From Cyanophora paradoxa (lineage: Eukaryota > Glaucocystophyceae > Cyanophorales > Cyanophoraceae), in contig QPMI01000457.1 of assembly GCA_004431415.1 (NCBI GenBank), positions 124,001-188,000 on the forward strand: DNA of 64,000 nucleotides. The letters run 5' to 3'. A program made the position numbers and the translations under genes. A model generated the notes under the pieces. The model was not told the DNA's origin, ran no database searches, and was given only the letters and a program-made list of their open reading frames with translations. Of this stretch, positions 21,101 through 29,593 are shown one piece after another. Each line of letters begins with the position of its first letter. Position 1 is the stretch's first letter.

Positions 21101-22634
21101 TGTACGTGACAGCGACGCGCAGCTTGATCTGCATGTACGCGCAAAGGGGATTCCGCAATCGTGGATCCAGGAGCACTGGCTACCAGACGAACCAGAGGAG
21201 AGGAAAGGGGCCCTCGACCGCAGGATCGCTCTGGATGCTTACAGGTGCATGCTCGAGGATCCCACGTACCAACCCAAATGCACAATCGAATCAAAGCTGG
21301 CCCGTGTTTATAAACCGAACGGGCGGCAACGGGAGAGCGGAATCAGCTTTAGTTCCATGATCCAAATTCCGTTCGCTCGACAGCTGAACAAGTCGCAGTA
21401 TACAAAGCGCAAGATAATTTCGGACGAATACTATAGTAGCGTCCCCATGAGTACCGCGCAGGCGAGCCGAATTAAGCAAGCTTATTACGATCCGGAAACT
21501 GGCTTTCAGTCTGCGGCGAGGATAGCTAAGCGGCTCAATTTACCGCTATCAAGAGTGCAGGACGTACTTTCAAAATTGACGACTGCGCAGCGTTTTGCGA
21601 AACCTGTAAAGGAAAAGCCATCGACCAGCATAATTTACGGGGAGCCCGAAAAGTACTACGAAGTCGATCTGATTGATGTGACCCCGTACGCGAGAACTAA
21701 TCGAGGGATTACTTTTATTATGAACGGTATCGATGTGACGACGCGCAAAGCGTATAGCATCCCTATGAAGACGAAATCGGAAAGCACTCTGCTAGCCAGT
21801 TTGAAGAAATTGATTGATGCACTCCCCTCGAAGCCGGACGTCATTCAGACAGATCAGGAGTTCAAAGGAACCGCAGCAACAATGCTAGCGAGTATGGGCA
21901 TCAAGCATAATGCAGTGGAGGCGCATCGCCCGCAAGCAAACGGCAAAATAGAGAGATTTAATGGTACGCTTAAGCGCATCATTGCAAAGTACATGGATGC
22001 GTACGACACGGACAGATATATCGATAAGCTGCCTGCTTTCTTGCGCAATTATAATTCGTCAGAGCATAGGTCAATTGGTACGTCGCCGAACGCTGCAGCA
22101 GAAAATCCGAAGGAGACAATTGCACGCAACGACTACCAGAGAGAAGCGTACGAGCAACAGCACTATTTTGCCCAAGCGGAATTTAAGGTAGGCGATCGGG
22201 TGCGAGTGCAGCTAGAGCGGCAGCGTTTCGACAAGTCTTCAAAGCCGACGTATTCAAAAGAAATCTATACGATCACGGAGATAGGTGGCTTTGGACCGCT
22301 GCTCAAATTTACGCTTTCGGGCTACGACAAAGCGGTGACCTACCAGCGACTATTGAAAGTAGCGGCAGATTCAGAGGAACGTCGTGCGGGCAATGCAGCA
22401 CAGCGGGCACAGCAGCGCAGGAAGAAAGAGATTAATCTAATGCAAGAGAATCTAGACAAGAGTGATATAGAGAGAGCGCGCAAACTCGAGCGTTTGCAGA
22501 AGCAATTGTTGACTGCAGGTAAAGAGAAGCTGAACCCAGGAGGGGCAACACAGAGATGGTATTCGTCGTTCCAGAATAAAACTGCAGCGTACTCAGCCCC
22601 TGGCAATACGCGAACTCTCCGCCCACGCGCGTGA
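18150..22634 (+). CDS. family B DNA polymerase fused to retroviral-type (rve) integrase
   Basis: One uninterrupted frame of 1,494 residues from ATG 18,150; the frame is open a little upstream but only with a TTG. Residues 1-360 are unassigned. A Cys-rich zinc-binding-like stretch follows at 368-406 (CPCCGK, CTFCNNC). The 3'-5' exonuclease motifs are D437-x-E, the Asp500 of NGSGFDY, and YVEDD at 589. Polymerase motifs are DLDVVSLYP from 678, KIYMNGLYGK from 817 and YTDTDS from 917. The C-terminal 400 residues are an integrase with D1173, D1235 and E1268 (32 residues between the last two), then a VGDRVRV SH3/chromo-like domain at about 1,345-1,400 and a basic tail. The polymerase half should copy the element and the integrase half insert it. 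Polintons normally encode these as separate genes; here there is no stop or frameshift between them. A protein primer domain could lie in the N-terminus. Confidence 0.95.
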   Translation: MASTAALKAELRNLATELYDRGYVHGTFRNKLMRLADASSGTWGRTIRKYIATLLRLRSTIRPARRLYEGQLAGHFGAIAAARANAVQAEEAILEDVPNIFQDVEEIPVPRDLDGVLSHRHHRYPNLLFDKHVYAIEPSFDPESVKNLTIDILGQLGVAEMIGRFVIIRFRFDNNHMYTTQLIQIRQNGLQTLTESLDERIAQWMSAQMSYQEDDIWVVILIEVLIADNAAGALGNVPKLPFYHRTVDKLYCPMSPANDCVLECFEYVKLDPRGLSLKTVIEKLAKAPYASIRERLGLGKGMISLDRSTVEAICGIYSIDATVTEWANTKFKELFRTQFDYSKRAILCNIDGHCYLIKKEATLGLERCPCCGKMFDLATHVEQCTFCNNCKRAYDPRKDHSSECQEMTRRQNVIGRQIKPCKPETEFTALDSVVCADFETFAANGKTHVPYAVSYCMIEKGEVSPCELIYGEQTLDLFMRWLERRSEKTTLVFYNGSGFDYIFVYKWLVLNRPNTALNVLRSNGKIKNMSWKTAAGGPISTFDPCLHIQASLKQACKDYGCTNVKGDFDHSKIKTWEDVERFKSEWEPYVEDDVKAMTELYIKYSTAVFDLYGLNVNTTQTTTASAMAFQIHRQTLINPISLPTYKDDQVLRQAIYGGRCLPFKRKFVSSGPDDYLVDLDVVSLYPTAMYENWFPTGKYKHITSPDALDRFCKILQSNQRSLMFIACVDVTIPQNLLLSPLPRHESNLGWSNLKPIERGWYTSVDINRAIKLGCEVTKVREVYLFDGKDQMFKTYMERMYCQKARSRKGTAPYATSKIYMNGLYGKYCQRPVITTSDLVTSYKRFREIQRSAQITDISIESDTRMFVTYEIEESKRDRAVTKPCFIGAFILSYSREIMDRFLIEIGAYWSIDAMPFYTDTDSLIVHRKYADLLRAKGYMKPAYDIATATDADICRQELGKLDCDIKGRIVEAYFIGPKLYTCSFVRDSDAQLDLHVRAKGIPQSWIQEHWLPDEPEERKGALDRRIALDAYRCMLEDPTYQPKCTIESKLARVYKPNGRQRESGISFSSMIQIPFARQLNKSQYTKRKIISDEYYSSVPMSTAQASRIKQAYYDPETGFQSAARIAKRLNLPLSRVQDVLSKLTTAQRFAKPVKEKPSTSIIYGEPEKYYEVDLIDVTPYARTNRGITFIMNGIDVTTRKAYSIPMKTKSESTLLASLKKLIDALPSKPDVIQTDQEFKGTAATMLASMGIKHNAVEAHRPQANGKIERFNGTLKRIIAKYMDAYDTDRYIDKLPAFLRNYNSSEHRSIGTSPNAAAENPKETIARNDYQREAYEQQHYFAQAEFKVGDRVRVQLERQRFDKSSKPTYSKEIYTITEIGGFGPLLKFTLSGYDKAVTYQRLLKVAADSEERRAGNAAQRAQQRRKKEINLMQENLDKSDIERARKLERLQKQLLTAGKEKLNPGGATQRWYSSFQNKTAAYSAPGNTRTLRPRA

Positions 22635-22700
22635 AAAAGAAAGTGAGCCATCTTGGCTTTCTCCTTCTTTCGCTCCCCTCTTTTTACTTATTGCCGGCCA

Positions 22701-22976
22701 TTAGAGAGCTATAACAATTGTTTGTTGGAGGGACTCTAGCAGTGCTAACTTTTCGTAGATTCGATTGCGATAGCGGCGATTGGCCTCCAGATGGCCCTCA
22801 CTGTTATTGCGTTGATATTTCAGACTGGCTTCGATGTGACGTCGCCGGTAATCAGGATCTTCATTGTACCTGCGCCGATGGCTCTCGGCTCGCTTGGCCT
22901 TCCGTGCCGCAGCGATTTCAGGGGTGACAACAATTGGCTTGCGGCCTGGGCGCTTTGGCGATGATTCGGCATCCAT
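22701..22976 (-). CDS. small basic protein, possible DNA-binding
   Basis: ATG at 22,976; 91 residues, very rich in Arg, Lys, Tyr and Asn. It starts MDAESSPKRPGRKPIVV, with an AT-hook-like PGRKP, then has ESHRRRYNEDPDYRRRHIE and YRNRIYEKL, a helical, strongly basic pattern seen in small nucleic-acid-binding proteins. It converges with the polymerase-integrase gene, 66 bases apart. No named family is assigned; a role in packaging or transcription is possible but unproven. Confidence 0.6.
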   Translation of the reverse strand: MDAESSPKRPGRKPIVVTPEIAAARKAKRAESHRRRYNEDPDYRRRHIEASLKYQRNNSEGHLEANRRYRNRIYEKLALLESLQQTIVIAL

Positions 22977-23087
22977 ATTTGCGGGTTTCTCGTCACAAAC
23001 AAGGAGCGAAATAATTTTATGGCATCAATCGCAGAACGACCAACTGCGTTGGATTTCGAGAATTAAATCCGAGATATAATTAAAACA

Positions 23088-23384
23088 ATGCCAGCAACGA
23101 TCCGATTCGGCAAGTATCGAGGGGAGACGCATCTGGAGGTTGTTTACAGGGATCCAAAATATGCAGAATGGTTAATTTCGTGGCCGCATTTGCGCCCATA
23201 CGATAAGCAAAAGCTTGAGCGTGCATTCGAAATGTGCCGCACAATAGAGGGCTCTGAGCTTAGGAAGATGATTGACTTCGCAAAGCAGCAGCGACGTCCT
23301 ACAGTCGAAGCCGACGGGCTGGGCGAACTGATTACAGTCGAATCCGCCGACCACCCAGAGCTCCCTTCATTTGAGAGCTTGTAG
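23088..23384 (+). CDS. small protein with exodeoxyribonuclease X C-terminal/DUF3820-like motif
   Basis: ATG at 23,088, preceded by TATAATTAAAACA; 98 residues. The N-terminus FGKYRGETHLEV...DPKYAEWL matches the short conserved module (FGKYKGK...DPxYxxWl) found at the end of exonuclease X-type proteins and in DUF3820 proteins. There is no nuclease domain here, so it is probably a nucleic-acid-binding accessory. Its 3' end overlaps that of the opposite-strand gene by 53 bases. Confidence 0.65.
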   Translation: MPATIRFGKYRGETHLEVVYRDPKYAEWLISWPHLRPYDKQKLERAFEMCRTIEGSELRKMIDFAKQQRRPTVEADGLGELITVESADHPELPSFESL

Positions 23385-23964
23385 TATTGGACTCAGACAC
23401 ATAAGGCGTTGCGGGCTTTACAGCAGCGTCATCGAGAACTTGTGAAGCCTTCTCTTTTTCGATTTTTAAATAGCGTAAATCTGGCACGTCCATAGGTCTG
23501 TGTTTAAACATTTCGCTGCGCAACATCTCGCGGATCTTCGCTCTCTCTTGCTTTTCCTTAACGTATGATTCGATATTAGCCGATCGAGCCTCCAGGTCGC
23601 GCAATTTAGCTGTTAGTTCCTCGATCTGACTCTTTGATACTGTTGCTGTCTTGATTTTTGGACCGGAGTATCTCGGTTCAGACGCCATCGCTTGGAGAAT
23701 TCTTGAAGCATCATCGTCGATATCGGACTGCATTTCGCTCACGGTTTTAACTTGTCCATGGCGATCGTCGGTCGCACTGGCGTTTGCTGCTGCCGAGGCG
23801 ATCGTTTTAGCTACGGGTGCATTAAGGCGGGGGTCACTAGCTAGCTCACCGCTAGGATCAGCAACAGCTGCGCCCTCAGTTGAGCCGCTTTCAATCAGTG
23901 GCGCATTGGGCTCGGCGAGCACCCTTCGTTCCCGGTAGCCTTTTCTTGGAACACCGCGTGGCAT
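23332..23964 (-). CDS. unrecognised protein with a central coiled coil
   Basis: ATG at 23,964; 210 residues. A basic N-terminus (MPRGVPRKGYRERR) is followed by an Ala/Ser-rich linker, then a heptad-like helix around SQIEELTAKLRDLEARSANI and KEKQERAKIREMLRSEM (about residues 110-155), and a polar C-terminus. It lies just downstream of the ATPase and capsid genes on the same strand, so it may be a core or scaffolding protein. That is inferred from position only. Confidence 0.6.
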   Translation of the reverse strand: MPRGVPRKGYRERRVLAEPNAPLIESGSTEGAAVADPSGELASDPRLNAPVAKTIASAAANASATDDRHGQVKTVSEMQSDIDDDASRILQAMASEPRYSGPKIKTATVSKSQIEELTAKLRDLEARSANIESYVKEKQERAKIREMLRSEMFKHRPMDVPDLRYLKIEKEKASQVLDDAAVKPATPYVSESNTTSSQMKGALGGRRIRL

Positions 23965-23973
23965 CTTTTTCTC

Positions 23974-24717
23974 TTATGGTAAGATTTTAAAACGCTTCTT
24001 TTTGGGATGAACAGGCGTTGAATTTTCTTTCTTAGGCTCTTCTTGTCTTAGCCATTTAGTAAAACGAAAGCTCTTATCTTCAACGGCTTTATCAACGTAC
24101 CAGGCCGTATCATACTTAGTTCCATCCAGGACTAGGCACTGATAATCATGCGCCCAAGTCTCGAACAAGGCGATGAACTTATCTTTTGGGAGATGACTGA
24201 ACTCTCTATAGATCGCCTCGAGCTCGGTATGATTAGAATAACTAAAGAAAAAGCAGTAATCGCTGTTTGATCTTATAGATTGACTAAGAGCTGTTAGCTT
24301 TTGCGTCATAAGAATCGTACTTATATTAAAATGGCGGCCCTGCGTAAAAAGTCGATTTACAGCCTTGCTGTTTCGCAGATCAACAGTTTCAGAGGCGGCA
24401 ACTAGATCGTCCAATACAAGCAATATCTGCGGTGCTTTCTCTTTGTTTTCGATCAACTTTCGCTGTGAATCAATGATTTCTGCAACTATGGCGGGTTGAA
24501 AATCGTCGTAAAGCTCTTTAGTTATTGCAGAGTATTCACCATTGAATTTGGTGGCAGTGAAAACGACGACTCGGTTGATCTTTGGATACAGCAGTCGAAG
24601 CAGATGCTTTGTGCAATAGAACGATTTGCCGCTATTGGACTTCGATATAAATAGGGCTTTGAAAGGGACCCTCATGTCTCCCGGCTGGAACTGTGCGAGC
24701 TCTTGAGACTGATCCAT
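23974..24717 (-). CDS. FtsK/HerA-type (A32-like) genome-packaging ATPase
   Basis: Best start is ATG at 24,717 (247 residues); the frame is open to 24,774 but only to a TTG. Walker A is SKSNSGKS at residues 25-32, with Ser in place of the usual first Gly. Walker B is ILLVLDDL near residue 100, followed by a TQK motif in the sensor position. The C-terminus is Lys-rich (HPKKKRFKIL). Length and motifs fit the short packaging ATPases of Polintons and related small DNA viruses, which power DNA entry into capsids. It directly follows the major capsid gene on the same strand. Confidence 0.88.
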   Translation of the reverse strand: MDQSQELAQFQPGDMRVPFKALFISKSNSGKSFYCTKHLLRLLYPKINRVVVFTATKFNGEYSAITKELYDDFQPAIVAEIIDSQRKLIENKEKAPQILLVLDDLVAASETVDLRNSKAVNRLFTQGRHFNISTILMTQKLTALSQSIRSNSDYCFFFSYSNHTELEAIYREFSHLPKDKFIALFETWAHDYQCLVLDGTKYDTAWYVDKAVEDKSFRFTKWLRQEEPKKENSTPVHPKKKRFKILP

Positions 24718-24779
24718 CAAAAAATTAACTACCGAGATTCGCAGGCGCAGCCAAGGCAGCTTGTCTGACGACAATTCGA

Positions 24780-26167
24780 CTAGAGGTTCACCTTGCGAAG
24801 GCCCGCAGCATCAACAATTAGGACAGTGTGCAGGAGAGCGCGAACCTGGACGTAAATCTTGTTGGCTGCATCATAAGGGGCAGGATTCATGATATTCAGG
24901 AAGCAGCTGCTACTGTTGGTGAGATCCACGAAACCAGTTTGAGCTGCATTTCGGACCGATTTATCCCCACTAATGCAAAATGGCAATCCACTCAGCACGT
25001 ATCTGTTAAGAGGTGCATCGAGATTCGAGCACTTGAACACATCAGCAATTAGTTCTGCACCTTGTAGGAGTGGCACAGGCTCGTTTGAATAAAGCCGCTG
25101 GCCATTCAATTCGCAGGAAATAGTTATGTCACGAGCATTGGCCTCAGTTTTAAGGACACTGTGTTTTCCATCAGTTTGGTTCATATTTGTCTGCTTGCGA
25201 ATGCTAACAAATAGGCCATAGCAGAGTCCACTGATTTGAGACAGATTAATCCGGGTGGGCGCACCCGCACCTGCATAGGTAATTGAATCAGCATCAACCC
25301 AGCCGACCTCCGTAGCGGGAATTGCAATTCCAGACGATTTGACTTTTTCAATAACCTGGGCAAAAGTGGCCTCATCAACGTTGATGCAGTGAGCTATAAT
25401 CTTTGGATTCGATAGCTCGGGATTGGCAGGGGTGACAGTGAGGACATTGGGGGTTATATTCTGGCCAATGTTTGCAGGGGATGCAGCGGCAGCTCCTACG
25501 CTCCCGAGTCCATCATCTTTAGAGGCATCACCGTTTGCGGCATATTCTGCTACAAACCTACCACCATAGCTGGTCTCAACGAAGCCCTGGGCACGGTCAC
25601 GGAACCAAACCTCCACAGACACCTCGCCCGATAGCGCACCAATTGGAAGCACTGAGCCCTCCCAGGGGCAGGGGATCTTTACACTGAAAATACCTCCAGC
25701 GCGATTGCTCCCCTGAGGTGGTGTTCCATGGAGCCAGCCACCGGATCGGTACTTCTTTTTGAGCTGAGCATCATCATTGAAAATCAGAGCGCTGTGAACA
25801 AGCCAGTCCTCGGGACAATGTAGCTGTAGGAAGCATATTTGATTTCGATTCGCTTTACAAGAGCACCAACCGATCGCAAATAACCAGTGCGAACCAGGTC
25901 AGTGTCACCAGTAAATGCAGTCAACTCTGGAAGGGTGAACTGCAGTTCGAGCCCCTGAAGGAAATTGTACCGGGGCAGGAAATAAGTAACCCTCTTTCCG
26001 AAGCAGTCTCCATAGTCATTGCTTGGGTTGACAACAACACGCACAGGCTTTGTTTGGCTGGTTAGACCTAACATAAGCTCATTGTTCATGAAAAAGTCCT
26101 TAGCTTCCTGCGGAGTTGTCAGGAGCTCCTTGAGGCCGAGCCGCTGCAAATTTTGAGTAACATCCAT
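24780..26167 (-). CDS. double-jelly-roll major capsid protein, split by one frameshift
   Basis: The N-terminal part runs from ATG 26,167 (a TATATAAA lies immediately upstream, at 26,171-26,178) to a stop at 25,784. It includes NYGD-like capsid motifs and YFLPRYNFLQGLELQF, then KRIEIKYASYSYIV. The rest of the protein is in the -1 frame, open from about 25,899 to the stop at 24,780, with VLPIGALSGEVSVEVWF matching the conserved region before the second jelly roll. The two parts together would be about 460 residues, shorter than many Polinton capsid proteins. The shift must fall between about 25,899 and 25,784; I see no classic slippery heptamer. It could be a disabling mutation, an assembly error or unrecognised recoding. 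The gene lies between the ATPase and a minor-capsid candidate, the usual morphogenesis order. Confidence 0.82.
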
Positions 26168-26242
26168 CGATTTATATAATTGCAGTGAAAGAAAATAATT
26201 TGGGCGCTTCGCCAAGGCTTGCTTGCGTGCCGCGAGCTTAGC

Positions 26243-27199
26243 TCAATTCGACGAATTGATCCAAGGATATGTCTTCGATCTTTTCTGGAGCTGAAGCTTG
26301 GCGAGCTCGTAGACAACATCACCATTGGGTTCATCTGGGCCATAACGAATTTCGAGTATAAATGAGACAGGACCTCCATTTAAATCAGCAATTCGCTGCA
26401 TAAAATCGTAAATCTCAATAGTCACAGAGTAGAGGTCCAGCTTTGAATAAATATACTTGTACAAAGGATGTGCTTCAGTTGAATCATAGTATGCTATCTC
26501 GCCTGGACGAAGGACGCTTGGAATGCTCAGCTTTGAGAAGAAGCCAGGTATTGACGTGTTCGGCATACTGACAAGGTCACCAATTTCAGGAATGCGTAGG
26601 AGCACATGATCATCGGGAGTGACATCAGGCTCATAAGCGCCTGCTATATATTCAGTATTTATAGATAATGTCTTTGACCGAATCGGTAGAATTGATCGCA
26701 GCCCTAGAAGCTTTGCAGTTCGCTGAGCCCTTGCAACGGCCTGGTAGTTTCTGACTTCCCGCCCACCCTGGTTCGTTGGCAACATCAGAGCAATAAAGAA
26801 CTCGAAGTTAGCTGTGAACCCTATTAATTTGATCGCTGAATTATACGTGCACGTGATACCTGTTCCCGTCAACCTTTCGTTTATCTCTGTCACAAGCGAG
26901 GTGACGTCGTAATTTCCAGGTGGAATTGCAATGTTATTCCAGGCTCCAAAGCCGGCCTGAGGTGGGTCGGGTCCTTCATTAGTAGGATCATATTTGCACC
27001 AATATATGTAGGTGTCAAAGACCAAATCCTCTGCTGGATCGAGTACATCAATTGTGCTCATTGTGTTGGGGATCTCAGCTGATACCAAGCGCACGGCTTT
27101 CACATCCTGATAAACTTTAGGCAGTCTTACTTTAAATTTCGAGGTGGATGTCAGCTCCTCCGCTTGGTGACTTGCAATGCAGACGTAGTCCGTAGGCAT
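26243..27199 (-). CDS. putative minor capsid (penton-like) structural protein
   Basis: ATG at 27,199; 318 residues. The start region reads FKVRLPKVYQDVKAVRLVSA then EIPNT, a pattern typical of beta-rich structural proteins of small and giant eukaryotic DNA viruses. It is directly upstream of the major capsid gene on the same strand, as Polinton minor capsid genes usually are. A TATAAAAAA stretch lies next to its start, in a 27-base gap shared with the divergent gene at 27,227. No enzyme motif is seen. Function is from position and pattern only. Confidence 0.6.
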   Translation of the reverse strand: MPTDYVCIASHQAEELTSTSKFKVRLPKVYQDVKAVRLVSAEIPNTMSTIDVLDPAEDLVFDTYIYWCKYDPTNEGPDPPQAGFGAWNNIAIPPGNYDVTSLVTEINERLTGTGITCTYNSAIKLIGFTANFEFFIALMLPTNQGGREVRNYQAVARAQRTAKLLGLRSILPIRSKTLSINTEYIAGAYEPDVTPDDHVLLRIPEIGDLVSMPNTSIPGFFSKLSIPSVLRPGEIAYYDSTEAHPLYKYIYSKLDLYSVTIEIYDFMQRIADLNGGPVSFILEIRYGPDEPNGDVVYELAKLQLQKRSKTYPWINSSN

Positions 27200-27226
27200 C
27201 TTTTTTATATCAGTTAGAGAATAAAA
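27200..27226. promoter_or_regulatory. 27-bp divergent promoter region between two structural genes
   Basis: The whole gap between the two ATGs is AT-rich, with TATAAAAAAG reading toward the - strand gene and AGAATAAAA ending at the + strand ATG. Both start sites must be served from this gap or from inside the neighbouring genes. Confidence 0.5.
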
Positions 27227-28117
27227 ATGCGGCTTACCTTTGACAGCAGAGACAGAAGGCCAATCGATTCCGAGGCAAACTTTGTGCTCGAAATCAATGA
27301 ACCTATAATCAATCCAGTTGCTGTTCGACTTACCCAGTGTGAGTTCGCGAACAGCCTTTACACCAGCATTAAAGATGAGTATCTTTCGATCACCTTTCCC
27401 TACATTGGGACAGAAAATCTGGCGGTTTTTGAGCCTGGCATAATTACTACTGCAAATCTGGGCGAAACAGATATGTATAACTTTGGCCTATCGTTTAAAT
27501 TTGAAGTAGAAGGGATCGTAATTGCTTATTTCAAATTGTTTCGGGACCCAGAGACACTGAAGATGTCTGCCTATTGCAACCGTTCCTGCACACTGACCTG
27601 CCAGTTCAAAGCTCTATCAAATCTGCTCGGGCTGAACCGAAATGAGCCCCTCCAGCTGTCTCCTATTGTGCTTGAAGGGCCACAAAGACCAGTTACTGCA
27701 GCTGAGCGGTATCTGGAGGTAGCTGGCATTCCAGTAACACCTGCACACCCTGACTACGGCATCGATTTCACCGAAAGAATGCGGAGTGAGCCACTTGGTT
27801 ATGCTGTCGAATTTCCAAAGATAATCGACATGAACAGCGACCAGTACCTCTTCCTTGTCTGCGAAGAGCTACGGCCATTTGCTTCAAAGCTTCGCCGTGG
27901 GGCCAAAACAATGTGCAACTACGGGCTTGCTCGAATCCAGATGAGCCAGGATGTTGGCAAGTTCGTTTATATAAATCAGGAACACGACGGCGAGTGGATC
28001 CCCATCGAAGAGCGTCTGGTGCTGACTTCCTTGCGACTGCACATTGTAGACAGAGATGGCGATGATGTTTCACTGAACGGCCTGCCTTGGTCTGGTGAAC
28101 TGCAATTTTTAGTTTAG
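27227..28117 (+). CDS. second putative minor structural protein, related to its divergent neighbour
   Basis: ATG at 27,227; 296 residues. It begins LTFDSRDRRPI then FVLEINEPIINPVAVRLTQC and NSLYT. This resembles the - strand neighbour in the arrangement F-x-V/L...AVRL...E...N...T, so the two look like distant paralogues. The remainder is beta-rich with no enzyme motif. Its last nine bases overlap the end of the patatin gene on the other strand. Likely a capsid or vertex component; not certain. Confidence 0.55.
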   Translation: MRLTFDSRDRRPIDSEANFVLEINEPIINPVAVRLTQCEFANSLYTSIKDEYLSITFPYIGTENLAVFEPGIITTANLGETDMYNFGLSFKFEVEGIVIAYFKLFRDPETLKMSAYCNRSCTLTCQFKALSNLLGLNRNEPLQLSPIVLEGPQRPVTAAERYLEVAGIPVTPAHPDYGIDFTERMRSEPLGYAVEFPKIIDMNSDQYLFLVCEELRPFASKLRRGAKTMCNYGLARIQMSQDVGKFVYINQEHDGEWIPIEERLVLTSLRLHIVDRDGDDVSLNGLPWSGELQFLV

Positions 28118-29593
28118 GTAACGTCCCCGGAAATCAAGTCGGAACGCATTCACATTTATAAATTCGTTTGTTATAATTTGCACATAGTTATAAACCTGTG
28201 GGGTGATCAAATGCGAGTCACTATGCATTAGATCGAAGCCTGTCATAGATGGCTTTGCAGCAAGCACATTTGCTAGGACCGTATTTTCAAAAAGCCTCCC
28301 ATCTTGGACATATCCTAAGTTGGTCAGAATGCTGAAATTAAATAGGACTCCGGCAGCAAAGGCTGGCCCATACATAATGATTTGATGCAGCTCAAAAGGC
28401 TTGGGAAACTCGACTTTAATCCAGGGATTAGGTAATGTTCCCCCCTGAAACCCTGTAGAGTTGGGTCGCACATGAGAAGGTGGGTGCAATTCCTCGAAGT
28501 CGTTGCTTGTGATATTTGCATCTGGAATTATAAACCAGTTGACATCAAATGGAGGCTCAACTGTTAAAGTAGACGATATGATAAGTCTCTCATCGTTCAG
28601 TAGGTCGTAGTTCGCCAATAGAAAGCTGCAGAGTGCATTTATTTTCGCACTTATCTCGGTTTGTTTCAGCCATAAATCAGTTGTGGAAATCAAATAAGAA
28701 ATATTCGAAGGGGAGGCATCATCAAGCTTGCTCATGACTGCAGCTGGCAGTGGAACACTTAACCGCCAGTATCTAGTTAGACTTCTATCTGCATCAATGG
28801 GAAGCAGCTCCTGCATTTGAAAGTGCGATTCCAGCTCGCTCCCTGCCATTAGCATCGAAATAATTGGGCTGCCTGAGAGGGATAAGATCCAGCCCAGGGC
28901 GCCCCAGCCTGACGTCTCAGCATTAGAAAACCCGGCCGTGAGCTGGTCGCTGGCTTGGACCTCACCACAGCTGATGCTCACAAGAACAATTGGGTCTTCT
29001 GCATCGTAAATTTTACTTGCATGGCTGAGTGCTGCAACCGAGGGGTTATTTAAACAGGCGATGGCCCCATCAACAAGGTTCTTGTCTCCTAGCACCTTCG
29101 GTGGAAAGAATGTAGGTGCTGCAGAAGATGCTCTAACTGCATCACGAATCAGGGTGCTTGAGTATGGCCCATCCTTAGTGAAAACTACGGGCTGCATCCG
29201 AACTGTATCAAATGCTGTGATTAATATGTCTTTTGTTGATTCTGCAATTGTGTAGTCCTGGGCAACGTCTAGTAGCACTGACTCCAGAGGGTTTGCATCA
29301 TAACGGCTTCCTGCAAGCAGGCTCGTTAGCGATCTAGGATTCGCAAATATTACTGGCAGGTTTGTCTGGTAGAGACTCAAGATATCGCCCGCAGAATATC
29401 GGTAAGCGAGAACAGAGCCCGGAGTTGATGGTATAGCCAAACCAGCTGCTATGATAGCCCCTGTACTCGTTCCTGCAACGAAGTCAAACAGTTGTGGAAT
29501 CGCTTTGCCAGTGATTGCCTCAATCCGTTGCAGAATTCTGGTTATAATTATGCCACGAGCACCTCCACCTGATAACGAGAGAATCACCTTCAT
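28109..29593 (-). CDS. patatin-like phospholipase with F5/8C (discoidin)-like C-terminal domain
   Basis: ATG at 29,593; 494 residues. The N-terminal patatin domain has the oxyanion loop GGGARG at residues 9-14, nucleophile elbow GTSTG at about 41-45 and catalytic DGA near 177, so the Ser-Asp dyad is intact. The C-terminal 130 residues read PWIKVEFPKPFELHQIIMYG and look like a galactose-binding/discoidin fold. A lipase with a surface-binding domain would suit membrane breach at entry or exit; patatins occur in other eukaryotic DNA viruses. It shares a 24-base divergent gap with the fibre gene, suggesting joint late expression. Confidence 0.85.
   Translation of the reverse strand: MKVILSLSGGGARGIIITRILQRIEAITGKAIPQLFDFVAGTSTGAIIAAGLAIPSTPGSVLAYRYSAGDILSLYQTNLPVIFANPRSLTSLLAGSRYDANPLESVLLDVAQDYTIAESTKDILITAFDTVRMQPVVFTKDGPYSSTLIRDAVRASSAAPTFFPPKVLGDKNLVDGAIACLNNPSVAALSHASKIYDAEDPIVLVSISCGEVQASDQLTAGFSNAETSGWGALGWILSLSGSPIISMLMAGSELESHFQMQELLPIDADRSLTRYWRLSVPLPAAVMSKLDDASPSNISYLISTTDLWLKQTEISAKINALCSFLLANYDLLNDERLIISSTLTVEPPFDVNWFIIPDANITSNDFEELHPPSHVRPNSTGFQGGTLPNPWIKVEFPKPFELHQIIMYGPAFAAGVLFNFSILTNLGYVQDGRLFENTVLANVLAAKPSMTGFDLMHSDSHLITPQVYNYVQIITNEFINVNAFRLDFRGRYLN

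Noticed and set aside
24780-25652. The downstream half of the capsid region as an independent gene
   Set aside because: Its reading frame is open well upstream of the first Met-like codon and continues the capsid fold; no promoter-like word precedes it. It is the second half of one frameshifted gene.
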